From Candidatus Sulfopaludibacter sp. SbA3 (GTDB taxonomy: Bacteria; Pseudomonadota; Alphaproteobacteria; Caulobacterales; Hyphomonadaceae): a DNA stretch of 64,000 nucleotides. Below the pieces are notes generated by a model. That model made no database searches. It saw only the letters and a list, made by a program, of their open reading frames with translations, and was not told the DNA's origin. Positions within the stretch are counted from its first letter, which is position 1; every line of letters begins with the position of its first letter. The translations under genes and the position numbers were made by a program. The DNA lies in contig CAMDAC010000011.1 in NCBI GenBank assembly GCA_945888325.1, positions 1 to 64,000 on the forward strand, given 5' to 3'. Shown here piece by piece: positions 44,146 to 54,100 of the stretch.

Positions 44146-44704
44146 ACGTCTAACCTGTTCTGCGCGCCGGACGACGCCGTAATGTGATTAGTTGGCAAAC
44201 TATGGTTTTTTTCGCGTTAACGATGCCCCCAAACCGGGCCTCTTCGCGCAGCAGAAATAGCCGGGTGCGAGCGAAAGCGCCCCGAAATCAAAGGTCTTGC
44301 CGCAAAGACAAAAAGACGCCTCACCCCTCTGCTACTACAGGTGGAGCTATTTTCGGGGCGATCTAGGTCGCCCATTTGGCCTCGGCAGAGGCAAGCCGCC
44401 GATCGCGATAAAAAATGAGAATTAATGTGCACCCGACGATAAAATCCGGGGCACCATTCGGCACGATCAGTCGTCCCGGCGATGATCATTGTCGACGCCG
44501 CGGCTGTCAAAATCGCGCCGCTCGGGACATCGCCCCTTGGCGACCTGCTCGCCCGCAGTCGCTCTTGATTGCAGCCACCGCCTTGCATTTGCGCCCTACC
44601 GCTTAACATAAACTCACAAGCTCCGCGCCCGCGGCCGGAACGCGCGGCGCCATCAAAGCGTTGTTTTTTGGGACCTTTCAACGCGGACCCACGAGGAACA
44701 AGTC
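44146..44704. other. 559-bp divergent intergenic region without a recognised gene
   Basis: Lies between the GGDEF gene (minus) and the exonuclease gene (plus). No open frame has a start signal and protein-like composition. It contains a candidate structured element (44278-44360), the near-palindrome GGGCGA-TCTAGG-TCGCCC (44356-44373) and AT-rich blocks at 44185-44220 and 44405-44430 that could be promoters. No tRNA, tmRNA, SRP RNA or RNase P signature is seen. Confidence 0.6.
44278..44360. ncRNA. Candidate structured RNA element (long closing stem)
   Basis: CGCCCCGAAA at 44278-44287 is the exact reverse complement of 44351-44360, 63 nt apart. Inside are a GTCTT/AAGAC hairpin and a CACC...CTG/CAG...GTG hairpin. 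On the plus strand a second small stem follows directly (44356-44373). The arrangement suggests a multi-stem RNA or a 5' leader, direction unknown. I know no family that matches. Confidence 0.3.
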
Positions 44705-45721
44705 ATGCTGACAAGCCAGAAACCCCCGCGCTGGATCAAGGCCGAACGCGAAGGCATCCACCTGCCAACGATCGACTGGTGGATCGATCCGTCTCGCCCG
44801 GCGACGAATGCGCTGGTCACCCACGGCCATGCCGATCATGCCCGCGGCGGACATGGCCAGGTGTGGGCCACAGGCGCCACACGCGACATCATTGCGCTGC
44901 GCTATGGAACGCCGACCGGCGGGCGCGATCTCGATTACAACGAACCGCTGGACATCGGCGATTCCATCACCGCGACGTTCGTCCCGGCGGGCCATGTGCT
45001 CGGCTCAGCGCAGATCCTTCTCGAACGCCAGGGTGAGCGCATCATCGTGACCGGGGACTACAAGCGCCGGCCGGATCCGACCTGCCTGCCCTTTCAGCCG
45101 ACGCCGTGCGACATCCTGATCACCGAAGCGACGTTCGCCCTGCCGATCTTCACGCACCCGCCGATCGAGCGAGAGATTGCACGCCTCCTCGCGGCGCGCG
45201 CGGCCAACCCGGATCGCTGCATCCTGATCGGCGCCTATGCGCTCGGCAAGGCCCAGCGGGTGATCGCGGAACTTCGCCTCGCCGGGTACCACGAGACGAT
45301 CTGGCTGCACGGCGCGATGGTCGCCGTGTGCGAGTTGTATGAGCGGCACGGCGTCGAACTCGGCCCGCTCGCGCTGATGAGCGAGGCAACCCGCGAAGCG
45401 CTCAAGGGGCAGATCATCGCCTGTCCGCCGTCGTCCCTGAACTCGACCTGGGCGCGCCGGTTGCCAGACCCCATCAATGCCATGGCGTCCGGCTGGATGC
45501 GGGTGCGCCAGAGGGCCGTGCAGCGCAATGTCGAGCTGCCGCTGATCATCTCGGACCATTGTGACTGGAACGAGTTAACCGGCACGATCCTCGAACTTTC
45601 GCCAGAAGAAACCTGGATCACGCATGGCCGCGAAGACGCGCTACTGCACTGGTGCGCGCTGCACCAGATGCGCGCCCGCGCGCTCGACCTGGTCGGCCGC
45701 GAAGAGGACGACACCGGCTGA
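44705..45721 (+). CDS. Ligase-associated MBL-fold DNA exonuclease
   Basis: A 338-aa metallo-beta-lactamase/beta-CASP nuclease. The metal motif HGHADH (His40, His42, Asp44, His45) is intact, followed by PAGHVLGSAQILLE, VTGDYKRRPDPT and a C-terminal SDHCDWNEL. It belongs to the group encoded beside LigC/LigD-type ATP-dependent ligases and thought to trim DNA ends before sealing. Its TGA shares one base with the ATG of the ligase gene (TGATG), so the two are translated together. GAGGA lies upstream of the ATG at 44705. The Lhr-like helicase that usually completes this module is absent here. Confidence 0.9.
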   Translation: MLTSQKPPRWIKAEREGIHLPTIDWWIDPSRPATNALVTHGHADHARGGHGQVWATGATRDIIALRYGTPTGGRDLDYNEPLDIGDSITATFVPAGHVLGSAQILLERQGERIIVTGDYKRRPDPTCLPFQPTPCDILITEATFALPIFTHPPIEREIARLLAARAANPDRCILIGAYALGKAQRVIAELRLAGYHETIWLHGAMVAVCELYERHGVELGPLALMSEATREALKGQIIACPPSSLNSTWARRLPDPINAMASGWMRVRQRAVQRNVELPLIISDHCDWNELTGTILELSPEETWITHGREDALLHWCALHQMRARALDLVGREEDDTG

Positions 45722-47328
45722 TGGACCGTTTCGCCCGGCTGCTGACCGATCTCATCTATACACGTTCCCGCAACAGCAAGCTGGCCTTGCTGGCGGACTA
45801 CCTGCGTACGGTGCCAGCCCCCGATCGCGGCTGGGCCCTCGCCGGACTGACGGGGGAGCTGAACTTTCCCTCGGTCAAAGCCGGCATCGTGCGGGACCTG
45901 ATCAAGGAGCGCGTCGATCCCATTCTCTTCTCGCTGTCGCGCGATTTCGTGGGGGACACCGCCGAGACGGTCAGCCTGCTCTGGCCTGCGCCGCCGGGGG
46001 CAGTTACGCCTCCCCCAACCGTCAGTGAAGCCGTCAGCGCGCTCAGCGCGGCCACTCGGGCGACCGCGAAGCCGATTGTCGCGGGCCTGCTGGACCGGCT
46101 CGACGAGGACGGCCGCTTTGCGCTGCTGAAGCTGGCAACCGGCGCCTTGCGGATCGGCGTGTCGGCGCGGCTGGCGAAAACGGCGTTCGCGCAGGCCTTC
46201 TCCGTGCCGCTCGATGATGTAGAGGAAATCTGGCATGCGCTGCGTCCGCCGTATACGGATCTGTTTGCCTGGGCCACTGGCGCGGCCGCAAAACCGGACA
46301 TCACCTCCCTGCCTGTCTTCCGGCCGTTCATGCTGGCCAATCCTCTTGAGGACGCCGTGCTCGATCTGGCGGACTATGCCGCGGAATGGAAATGGGACGG
46401 CATCCGCATCCAGCTTGTCCATGCCGGCGGCGAGACAAGGCTGTTCAGCCGCGGCGGCGAAGACATAACGGCCAGCTTCCCGGATGTCGCCCGCGCGTTT
46501 GCCCATGAAGGCGTGCTCGACGGCGAACTTCTCGTTCGGGGGGCGGCGCAAGGTGGCGAAGCGGGCGGCGCGGCGAGCTTCAATGCGCTCCAGCAGCGGC
46601 TCGGCCGGAAGGTCGTCTCCGCCAGCATGCAGGCGGCGTATCCGGCCTTTGTCCGGCTCTATGATATGCTGTTCGACCGCGGCGAAGACCTGCGCCGCCT
46701 GCCCTGGTCTGACCGGCGAGTGCGTCTCGAATCCGTCGTCGCGGGGCTTGACCCCGGCGCCTTTGACATCTCGGCGCTGATCGAGGCGGGCGATTTCGAC
46801 GAACTCGCGGACCTGCGCGCCGCGGCGCGCGAAACCGACATCGAAGGCGTTATGCTGAAGCGGCGAGACAGTCCCTACGAAGCAGGCCGCAAGGCGGGCC
46901 TGTGGTACAAGTGGAAACGCGAACCGCTGACCGCCGACTGCGTGATGATGTATGCGCAGCGCGGCTCCGGCAAACGCTCAAGTTTTTATTCAGACTACAC
47001 GTTCGGCTGCTGGACCGCGCCGGAAGCCGAAGGGGGCGTGCTGCTGCCCGTCGGCAAGGCCTATTCGGGGTTCAGCGATGAGGAACTGCGCTGGCTCGAC
47101 GGTTTCGTGCGCAAGCACACGGTCAACCGTTTCGGCCCTGTCCGCGAAGTCGAAAAGAGCCTTGTCTTCGAAGTGGCCTTTGACGCCGTGAATCCAAGCA
47201 CCCGTCACAAATCCGGAATCGCGATGCGCTTCCCCCGCATCAGCCGCATCCGCCGCGACAAACCCGCCGCCGAAGCCGACGAGATCGGCACGCTTCGCCG
47301 AATGATCGTCGCCAGCGCGGCAGGCTGA
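45721..47328 (+). CDS. ATP-dependent DNA ligase (LigC/Lhr-associated type)
   Basis: A 535-aa ligase. An N-terminal DNA-binding domain (about 1-200) is followed by the nucleotidyltransferase core: EWKWDGIRIQL places the adenylated Lys at 224; LDGELLV, FVRLYDMLFDRGEDLR, DIEGVMLKRRDSPYEAGRK and WYKWKRE are motifs III to V. The C-terminal OB-fold ends with EVAFDAVNPSTRHKSG. It seals nicks or breaks using ATP, separate from the essential NAD-dependent LigA. It works with the upstream exonuclease. The ATG is fixed by the 1-bp overlap with that gene. Confidence 0.92.
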   Translation: MDRFARLLTDLIYTRSRNSKLALLADYLRTVPAPDRGWALAGLTGELNFPSVKAGIVRDLIKERVDPILFSLSRDFVGDTAETVSLLWPAPPGAVTPPPTVSEAVSALSAATRATAKPIVAGLLDRLDEDGRFALLKLATGALRIGVSARLAKTAFAQAFSVPLDDVEEIWHALRPPYTDLFAWATGAAAKPDITSLPVFRPFMLANPLEDAVLDLADYAAEWKWDGIRIQLVHAGGETRLFSRGGEDITASFPDVARAFAHEGVLDGELLVRGAAQGGEAGGAASFNALQQRLGRKVVSASMQAAYPAFVRLYDMLFDRGEDLRRLPWSDRRVRLESVVAGLDPGAFDISALIEAGDFDELADLRAAARETDIEGVMLKRRDSPYEAGRKAGLWYKWKREPLTADCVMMYAQRGSGKRSSFYSDYTFGCWTAPEAEGGVLLPVGKAYSGFSDEELRWLDGFVRKHTVNRFGPVREVEKSLVFEVAFDAVNPSTRHKSGIAMRFPRISRIRRDKPAAEADEIGTLRRMIVASAAG

Positions 47329-47632
47329 AGTCAGCTTACGGATCATCCCGTGCATCTCCGTGCGTTGCTGCGGCGCCACACTCCGAGGACAGACGTCGTT
47401 TATTGAGCCGCCCAAGTTCTGAGCAAGCGCACAAATCATGAGCAGTTTTTCAGCCCGGTCACTACCTTCAGAGGCGCATATTCAACGACGAAGCGCGAAC
47501 ACTCCAAGATGCTGTATGCTTTCATATTTCCGGTCAAATTCTTTCATAAAAGCTTGGTTTGAAGCATCCCTAACGCAGACTTAACGAACGCCCGAGGCGA
47601 CGATTGTGCGCCGCAACAACTCGGGGTGATTC
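47329..47632. other. Intergenic promoter region of the TonB-dependent receptor
   Basis: 304 bp with no convincing gene. The last 150 bp are A+T-rich (around 47500-47560), as expected for a promoter. I see no tRNA, no Fur- or Zur-type palindrome and no strong terminator after the ligase gene. Confidence 0.6.
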
Positions 47633-50068
47633 ATGAAGTTCCGCATTCTCTCGGCGACGGCGCTCGCCGCACTCAGCACATCGGCCCACTTGTCCGCACT
47701 CGCACAATCTTCTGAACCAGAGGATTCGCGCCGCCTCGAAGTCGTCACTGTAACGACGCAGAAGCAGGAACAGGCACAGATCGATGTGCCCATCAACATT
47801 TCCGTCGCCAGCCAGGACCTGATCGACAAGCTGGCAGCCGACGACATCGAAGACCTCGCAAACTTCATTCCCGGCCTGCAGGTGCAGGCGCAGAGCCTCA
47901 ACGCGCCGACCTATTCGCTGCGCGGGGTTGTGGCCGATGGCGGCGCGCCGCGTGTGGCCATCTTCCAGAACGGCGTCTCCATCGGCACGCCCGGCTACGC
48001 GACCAGCATTGCCATCTACGATATCGAGCGCGTCGAGGTTGTGAAAGGCCCGCAGGCGACCCTGTTCGGCCAGGGCGCCCTTATCGGCGGGATCAACTAC
48101 ATCCAGAACCGCGCTTCGACCGAAGGCACCTCCGGCAAGCTGCTGATCGAAGGCGGCGACTACAACTTCGTGCGCGGCGAAGGCTTCTATAACCTCGCGC
48201 TGACCGACACGTTCGCCGTTCGCCTGGCCGGACAGATCAAGAATGTGGACGGGTATGTGCCCAACCTCGCCAACTCGCCGGACCTGATGGGCCAGGATAC
48301 GACCGCCTTGCGCGGCGCGATCCGCTGGGACCTTACGCCGGCCATCACCGCCGACGTTTTCGTGAACTATCAGGAAGACGACTCGACCGGCACCCAGTTC
48401 ACGTCGGGCTTCTTCCCCGTTAACGGCGTGATCGATCCATATGGCCCGACCGCGATGAACATCAACGCCGACCAGGTCCGCGACAAGCTGGGCAATGACC
48501 GCGAAATCTTCGCCACCACGGCAAACCTCGAAATCGATCTGAGCGAGGCCTGGACGCTGACTTCGCTGACCGACTACCGCGACCTGTCGTCCAGCGAGGC
48601 CTGGGACTCTGACGGCGCCGCGTTCAACCTGCTGCAATTCTTCCAGGCGCGTGAGGGCGAGGCTGTCTCTCAGGAACTGCGCCTCAACTACGACAATGGC
48701 GGGAAGCTGACCGGCTTCTTCGGCGGCAACTATTTTGACTACGAAACCCGCGACTCGCTGACCTTCGCCACCGATGAAGCCTTCGCCCAGTCCTTGTTCC
48801 TGCCGCAGATCGCGGCCGGCGCTGGCGCCACGGTGGCGCAGCTCCGCGGTCTGCTGATCAGCCGGAACATTCCCGGCGCCGCCAACATCGGCAGCTTCAC
48901 GACACCGTTCCAGTATTCGGTGGTCGGCCTGCTGCAGCAAGGCTTGCTGATCCCGCTGAACCCGGCGCATGCCGAACAGGCCAGATCGACGGACGCCCGC
49001 ACGAGCTACGACCTTTTCGGGGATGTGACGTACGACCTGACCGACCGGCTCTCGCTGACCGGCGGCCTGCGCTACACGGTCAACGAACTTGAGGCTTCCA
49101 GCGTCGGCGAGCTTCTGCGCGGCAACGCGGCACTCGGCGGCGTGCGCAACGCGGTGACCTTCGCGCCGGGCTTCCTGATCAGCGCCGCGCAGGTCGGCAA
49201 TCCGGTCAACGCCGCGGCCGAGCCGGACGGCGCCTATACCTGGCGCCTGAACGCTGCTTACCGCGTCTCCGACAGCGTCAACACCTGGCTGTCCTATGGC
49301 CGCGGCCGCCGCCCGGAAGTGTTGTCGATCTCCGGCCGGAACGTCTCCGTGGTGGATGCCGAAACGCTGGACAACGTGGAAGCCGGCATGTTCGGCCGCT
49401 TCTTCGATGACCGTGTGCAGATGACCAGCTCGGTCTATTACGGCCAGTACGAAAACTTCCAGACCAGCCGCTTCGATCCGCTCAATGGTGTGTTCGTTGT
49501 CGAAAACTCCGGCAACGCCACGCAGTACGGCTTTGAATTCGACGGCCAGGCACTGGTGCATGACAATGTCCGCCTGCTGGGCACCTATGCCTACAACTTT
49601 TCCGAATATGATGACGTGGACAGCAACGGGAACCCGCTTCAGTTTGCCGGCAACCGGTTCCGGATGAGCCCCGAGCAGAGCTTCTCGCTGGCCGCTGACA
49701 TCACGCTGGACGTTGCCTCGACCGGCACGCTGTCGATCACGCCGGCCTATATCTGGAAAGGGCAGCAGTTCTTCGAAGACGACAACGGCTTCGATTACAT
49801 CGCCAGTGGCGGCGGCTTCAGACGTGTACGCGAGACCTATCCGGACGGCACGCCGGTGGTCGAGGAACAGGGCGCTTACGGCCTGATCAACCTGCGCCTC
49901 GCCTTTGACAGCGCCGACGAGCGTTGGGGCGTGTTTGCCACCGGCGAGAACCTGGCAGACGAAGAATACCTGATCGATGTCGGCAACACCGGCGGCGCCT
50001 TCGGCCTGCACACCATCATCCGGGGCCGGCCGCAGATCCTGAAAGCCGGCGCCTACGTGAAATTCTGA
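47633..50068 (+). CDS. TonB-dependent outer-membrane receptor
   Basis: An 811-aa receptor. The signal peptide is followed by a cleavage site near SALAQ (about 25), then TonB box EVVTVTTQ (about 36-43). The plug domain spans about 50-165 with YSLRGVV and ERVEVVKGPQATLFGQGALIGGINY (in pieces: VEVVKGPQATLFG; GGINYIQNRA). The beta-barrel runs to the C-terminal Phe (AGAYVKF), with the TonB-receptor end motif VFATGENLADEEYL. It resembles receptors for carbohydrates and other organic nutrients more than classical siderophore receptors. A glycerophosphodiester phosphodiesterase follows 24 bp downstream. No sigma or anti-sigma signalling domain is present. Confidence 0.9.
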   Translation: MKFRILSATALAALSTSAHLSALAQSSEPEDSRRLEVVTVTTQKQEQAQIDVPINISVASQDLIDKLAADDIEDLANFIPGLQVQAQSLNAPTYSLRGVVADGGAPRVAIFQNGVSIGTPGYATSIAIYDIERVEVVKGPQATLFGQGALIGGINYIQNRASTEGTSGKLLIEGGDYNFVRGEGFYNLALTDTFAVRLAGQIKNVDGYVPNLANSPDLMGQDTTALRGAIRWDLTPAITADVFVNYQEDDSTGTQFTSGFFPVNGVIDPYGPTAMNINADQVRDKLGNDREIFATTANLEIDLSEAWTLTSLTDYRDLSSSEAWDSDGAAFNLLQFFQAREGEAVSQELRLNYDNGGKLTGFFGGNYFDYETRDSLTFATDEAFAQSLFLPQIAAGAGATVAQLRGLLISRNIPGAANIGSFTTPFQYSVVGLLQQGLLIPLNPAHAEQARSTDARTSYDLFGDVTYDLTDRLSLTGGLRYTVNELEASSVGELLRGNAALGGVRNAVTFAPGFLISAAQVGNPVNAAAEPDGAYTWRLNAAYRVSDSVNTWLSYGRGRRPEVLSISGRNVSVVDAETLDNVEAGMFGRFFDDRVQMTSSVYYGQYENFQTSRFDPLNGVFVVENSGNATQYGFEFDGQALVHDNVRLLGTYAYNFSEYDDVDSNGNPLQFAGNRFRMSPEQSFSLAADITLDVASTGTLSITPAYIWKGQQFFEDDNGFDYIASGGGFRRVRETYPDGTPVVEEQGAYGLINLRLAFDSADERWGVFATGENLADEEYLIDVGNTGGAFGLHTIIRGRPQILKAGAYVKF

Positions 50069-50092
50069 TCCCGGCGGCAGGAGACAACCGAC

Positions 50093-51091
50093 ATGAAACA
50101 TCTCATTGCCTTCGCCGCGGTAATCCTCTCGGCCTGCGCTTCGGCGCCGGCCGGGCCCACCGTGGACATGCCCGCCTTTGCGACACTGACCGGTGAACCT
50201 CCGATCATCATCGCGCATCGCGGCGCCAGCGGTCTTTATCCCGAGCATACGATCAAGGCCTACACCGCAGCGATCGCGCAAGGCGCCGACTTCATCGAGC
50301 CGGACCTTGTCATGACCAAGGACGGCGTGTTGATCGCCCGGCATGATCACTATCTCTCCGCCACGACCAACGTGGCCGATCATCCGGAGTTCGCCGACCG
50401 CAAGCGCGTCCGCGCAACGCCGCTCGGCGATCAGGATGACTGGTGGACGGATGATTTCACGCTTGCCGAAATCAAGACGCTGAAAGCCCGGCAGCAGTTC
50501 GAATTGCGTTCCATGGCGTACAACGACCAGCTCGATATCGTCACGTTCGACGAAGTGATCGATCTTGTCCTCGCCTCGGCCGCCAAGGGGCGCCCGGTCG
50601 GCCTTCACGTCGAGGCCAAGTGGCCCGGGTATTTTTCCTCGGTCGGTCTCGACATGGTGGATCCGATCCTCACCGCGTTGGAGAAGAAGGGCGTCAAAGC
50701 CGCCGGCGTTCCGGTCTTCATCCAGTGCTTCGAGCCGCCATTCCTGGCTGCGCTGAGCGAAAAGAGCGACCTGCCCACCATCCAGAATATGGTCGGCCCG
50801 CCGTACGCGGCGATGATGGGCCTCGATTACAAGCTTGAGGAGATGACCACGACAACCGGCGTCGGCGCCGAGAAGTCGATGGTGGTCAACAAGGACGGAA
50901 CGGTTTCAGATTTCGTCCAGCGCGCTCATGCCATGGGTCTGCTCGTCCACGTGTTTACCGTACGCGATGACCGCCCGGGCGAAGGATTTGCCGATTCCAA
51001 AGCTGAACTGCGCGCCCTGATCAACGCGGGCGTGGATGGCATCTGGGTCGACTATCCGGAAACAGCTGTCGCCGTTCGCGGCGCCCGGTAG
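50093..51091 (+). CDS. Glycerophosphodiester phosphodiesterase (GlpQ-like), probable lipoprotein
   Basis: A 332-aa exported enzyme; the lipobox is ILSAC (Cys about 15). The GDPD barrel has all active-site elements: IIAHRGASGLYPEHT, the acidic pair EPDLVMTKDGVLIARHDHYL, then HVEAKWPGYF and C-terminal VDGIWVDYPE. It cleaves glycerophosphodiesters to glycerol-3-phosphate and an alcohol, using Ca2+. GCAGGAGA precedes the ATG. Its close spacing to the TonB receptor suggests the receptor imports the substrate or product. Confidence 0.9.
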   Translation: MKHLIAFAAVILSACASAPAGPTVDMPAFATLTGEPPIIIAHRGASGLYPEHTIKAYTAAIAQGADFIEPDLVMTKDGVLIARHDHYLSATTNVADHPEFADRKRVRATPLGDQDDWWTDDFTLAEIKTLKARQQFELRSMAYNDQLDIVTFDEVIDLVLASAAKGRPVGLHVEAKWPGYFSSVGLDMVDPILTALEKKGVKAAGVPVFIQCFEPPFLAALSEKSDLPTIQNMVGPPYAAMMGLDYKLEEMTTTTGVGAEKSMVVNKDGTVSDFVQRAHAMGLLVHVFTVRDDRPGEGFADSKAELRALINAGVDGIWVDYPETAVAVRGAR

Positions 51092-51116
51092 ACTTCAACA
51101 TTGTGACTGCGGCAGA

Positions 51117-54100
51117 TCAGTAAGTTTCTGCCGCCGCTTCAGCATGCTTCGGTTCCGCCAGATCCTTGGGCGTGAGCAACATATACATTGCGGGCGTCAC
51201 GATCCGTGCAAGGAGGGTTGAGCTGACCAGTCCGCCTATGATCACGACCGCCAACGGCGAGAACAAGGGCGACTGTTCCCAGACGAGCGGGATCATGCCG
51301 CCGATCGCGGTCGCGCTGGTCAGCAGGACCGGCAGGAAGCGGATTTCGCCGGCCTGAACCACAGCCTCGCGCAGCGGGACGCCGTCACGCCTCAGCCGGT
51401 TTGCAAAGTCGACGAGCAGGATCGAGTTCTTGATCTCGATTCCTATGAGCGCGATGAAACCGATCATCGCGATGAACGAGAGCGGGTACTCTGCGAAGTA
51501 GAGGGCCACGAAGCCGCCCATCACTCCAAACGGGATCACGAAGGCGACGACCGCCATCTGCGCGAAGCTGCCGAACTCCAGGAGGAGGACCGCGAGCACC
51601 CCGAACAGCGCCACCAGAACAGCTGCGCCGAGGCCGGAAAAACTCTCGCTCGCCGCTTCGGCCTGACCGCCAAACGTGATCCGGTATCCGGGCGGAAGAT
51701 TGATCGCATTGATCTTTGTCGCGACATCGGCGGTCACATCCGCCGCCAGATAGTCCGGCAAAACGTAGGAGAGCACGGTCACCACGCGCTCCTGCTGCAC
51801 GCGGTTCACTGCGGTCGGGCCGGACGAAAACTCGACCGATGCAATCTCCGACAAGGGCACGCCGCCGCCCTGCCCGTTCCACAGGTACATTCTCTGCAAC
51901 GCATCAGCGTCCGGAGGCGACCCCGCATCCATCCGTACCCGGATCGGATAGGCTTCGCCGGTCGGATCGCGCACCTGCGCCACCGTTGCGCCGCCCACGG
52001 CAACGCGCAGTGTCTGGTCTATCGCGCCGGGCGGAATGCCGAGCAGCGCCGCCTTGGCTGTATCGATGTTAAGCTCAAGATCCACCTGGCGGGCCGATGC
52101 CGGGTTTGACACGTCGCGCGTGCCGGGCGTGTCCCGAAGGATCAGTTCGACATCGCCGGCAATCTGGCTCAGCGTATCATTGTCCTTGCCCCAGATGCGC
52201 ACGGCGATGGGGGCTTCCACCGGCGGACCGTTCTCGAACCGGCGGAATGTCAGCTTCGCGGCGGGATACTTCGCAAGCTCGGCGCGAATTTCGGAAACCA
52301 GGGCCGGGCCTTCGTCCGGATGCCAGTGCTTGAACGCGCCGTAGACCTGGCCATAGTCCGGCACACCAATCGTCTCAAAGACGTTGTAGTAGACCTGCGG
52401 ATTGCTCGATCCGCTGTTCGCGAACCGGAAAGCGATGTCTTCACGTTTCGCCAGAACGCTTTCGACGTAACGTACGGCCTTGTCCGTCTCGTCAATCGAC
52501 ACGCCCTGGGGCAGTTCCACATCCACGAGGAAATACGGGCTGTCATTCTCGGGAAACAGCGAGAAGCCGAGCCGCGGCACGAGCGCGAACGAAGACAGCG
52601 CGACCGCCAGCGACACGACGACGGTCGAGACCGGGAAGCGAAGGGCGAGACGCAGGATGGGGCGGTAAATGGCATGGATGCCGCCCATGACGGTGTCCAG
52701 GAAGATGTTGGATTTCCCATGCCCGTCACGCGGCAGCAATTGTCCCGCCAGGAAGGGAATGATCGTCAGTGACACGACCAGCGACGCGATGATGGTCGTG
52801 AGCACGGCAACCGGCAGCGACCGGGTGAAATCGCCCGCGCCTTCCGGCAAGGCGATCAGCGGCAGGAAGGCAAAGATCAAGGTCGCCGTGCAGCCGATGA
52901 CCGCGACGTTGATTTCCGACACGCCGGCAATCGCCGCGTCGCGCCTCGGCAAGCCGTTTCGCAGATGCCGCGCGATGTTTTCGGTGACCACGATGGAGTC
53001 GTCGACCAGCAATCCGAGCGCGATGACGAAGCCCGCAATCGACAGCTGGTTCATCGTGTAGCCGAGCTGGCCGATCCAGAACACGCCGATCGCCAGCGAC
53101 AAGGGGATCGCCATCATGACGACGATGGCAGCGCGAAATCCCAGCGGCAGGAGCGTGAGCAGCACGAGGAGGACGGCAATTCCGAAGTCCCGGCCGAGAT
53201 TGGACAGGCGGTGCGCCACGGTCTTGGACTGGTCGAAGCCGAGTTCGAGGCGGATGCCCTCGGGCAGGCTGCTGCGGTAGGCTTCGATCTGCTTGTAGAG
53301 ATTGTTGCGCACCACAAACACATCGACGCCGAGCTTGCCCTTGGCGCTGACGAGCACGGCGCGCTCGCCGTTGAACCGCGTGAAGTGGCGCGGCTCGTCA
53401 TTGTCCCATTCGACCTTGGCGATATCGCCGACCGTCAGCGTGCTGCCGGACGCCGAACGCAGCACCGTGTTCCTGATCTCGTCGAGACTGTCGAACGGAC
53501 CGGTGGCCGTCAGGTTGAAGCGCCGGCCACCTGACTGCACGGCGCCGATCGGTACGTCCGCGCCTTCGCGCTGCAGCGCATCGACAACGGCAAGCGGCGA
53601 GAGCTCAAAGGTCGAAAGCCGCTCAAGATCGAGCGACACTCGTACCTCCGATTCCGGTGCGCCCCATATCTGGGATTGCTGGACGCCGCCCGCGCGCTCC
53701 AGCATGTCGCGCAAATCTCGCGCAGCCGCTTCCAATTGGCGCGCCGGCGCGGTTTCACTGACCAGGGCCAGTACCACCACGTTCGCATTGGCTGTATTGG
53801 CCTTGAACGTGCGCACTTCGACAACGCCCTGCGGAAAATTCGGTCGTGCCACGTTCAGCTCACGGACGAATTCATCAAATTTACGCTCGGGGTCTGACCC
53901 ATAGGTGAATTCAACGGTGACGCTGCCGACACCCGAACTCGCGCCGGACCTGACTTCCTTGACGTCTTCAATGCGGTTGAAGGCCTGCTCGAGCGGCACA
54001 ACGATCAGCTTCTCGATCTGCTCGGCATCTGCGCCTGGAAGGACGACCGTGACGCCGGCAATGGGAAAGCGTACGGTCGGGTCTTCGGACTTGGGGATGG

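Noticed and set aside
44602-44630. TTAACATAA resembling a XerD arm of dif
   Set aside because: The partner arm after a 6-bp spacer (AAGCTCCGC) does not match the XerC consensus.
47570-50608. 1012-codon minus-strand open frame opposite the TonB-dependent receptor
   Set aside because: Antisense shadow of the receptor and GDPD genes; no recognisable domain and no ribosome-binding site.
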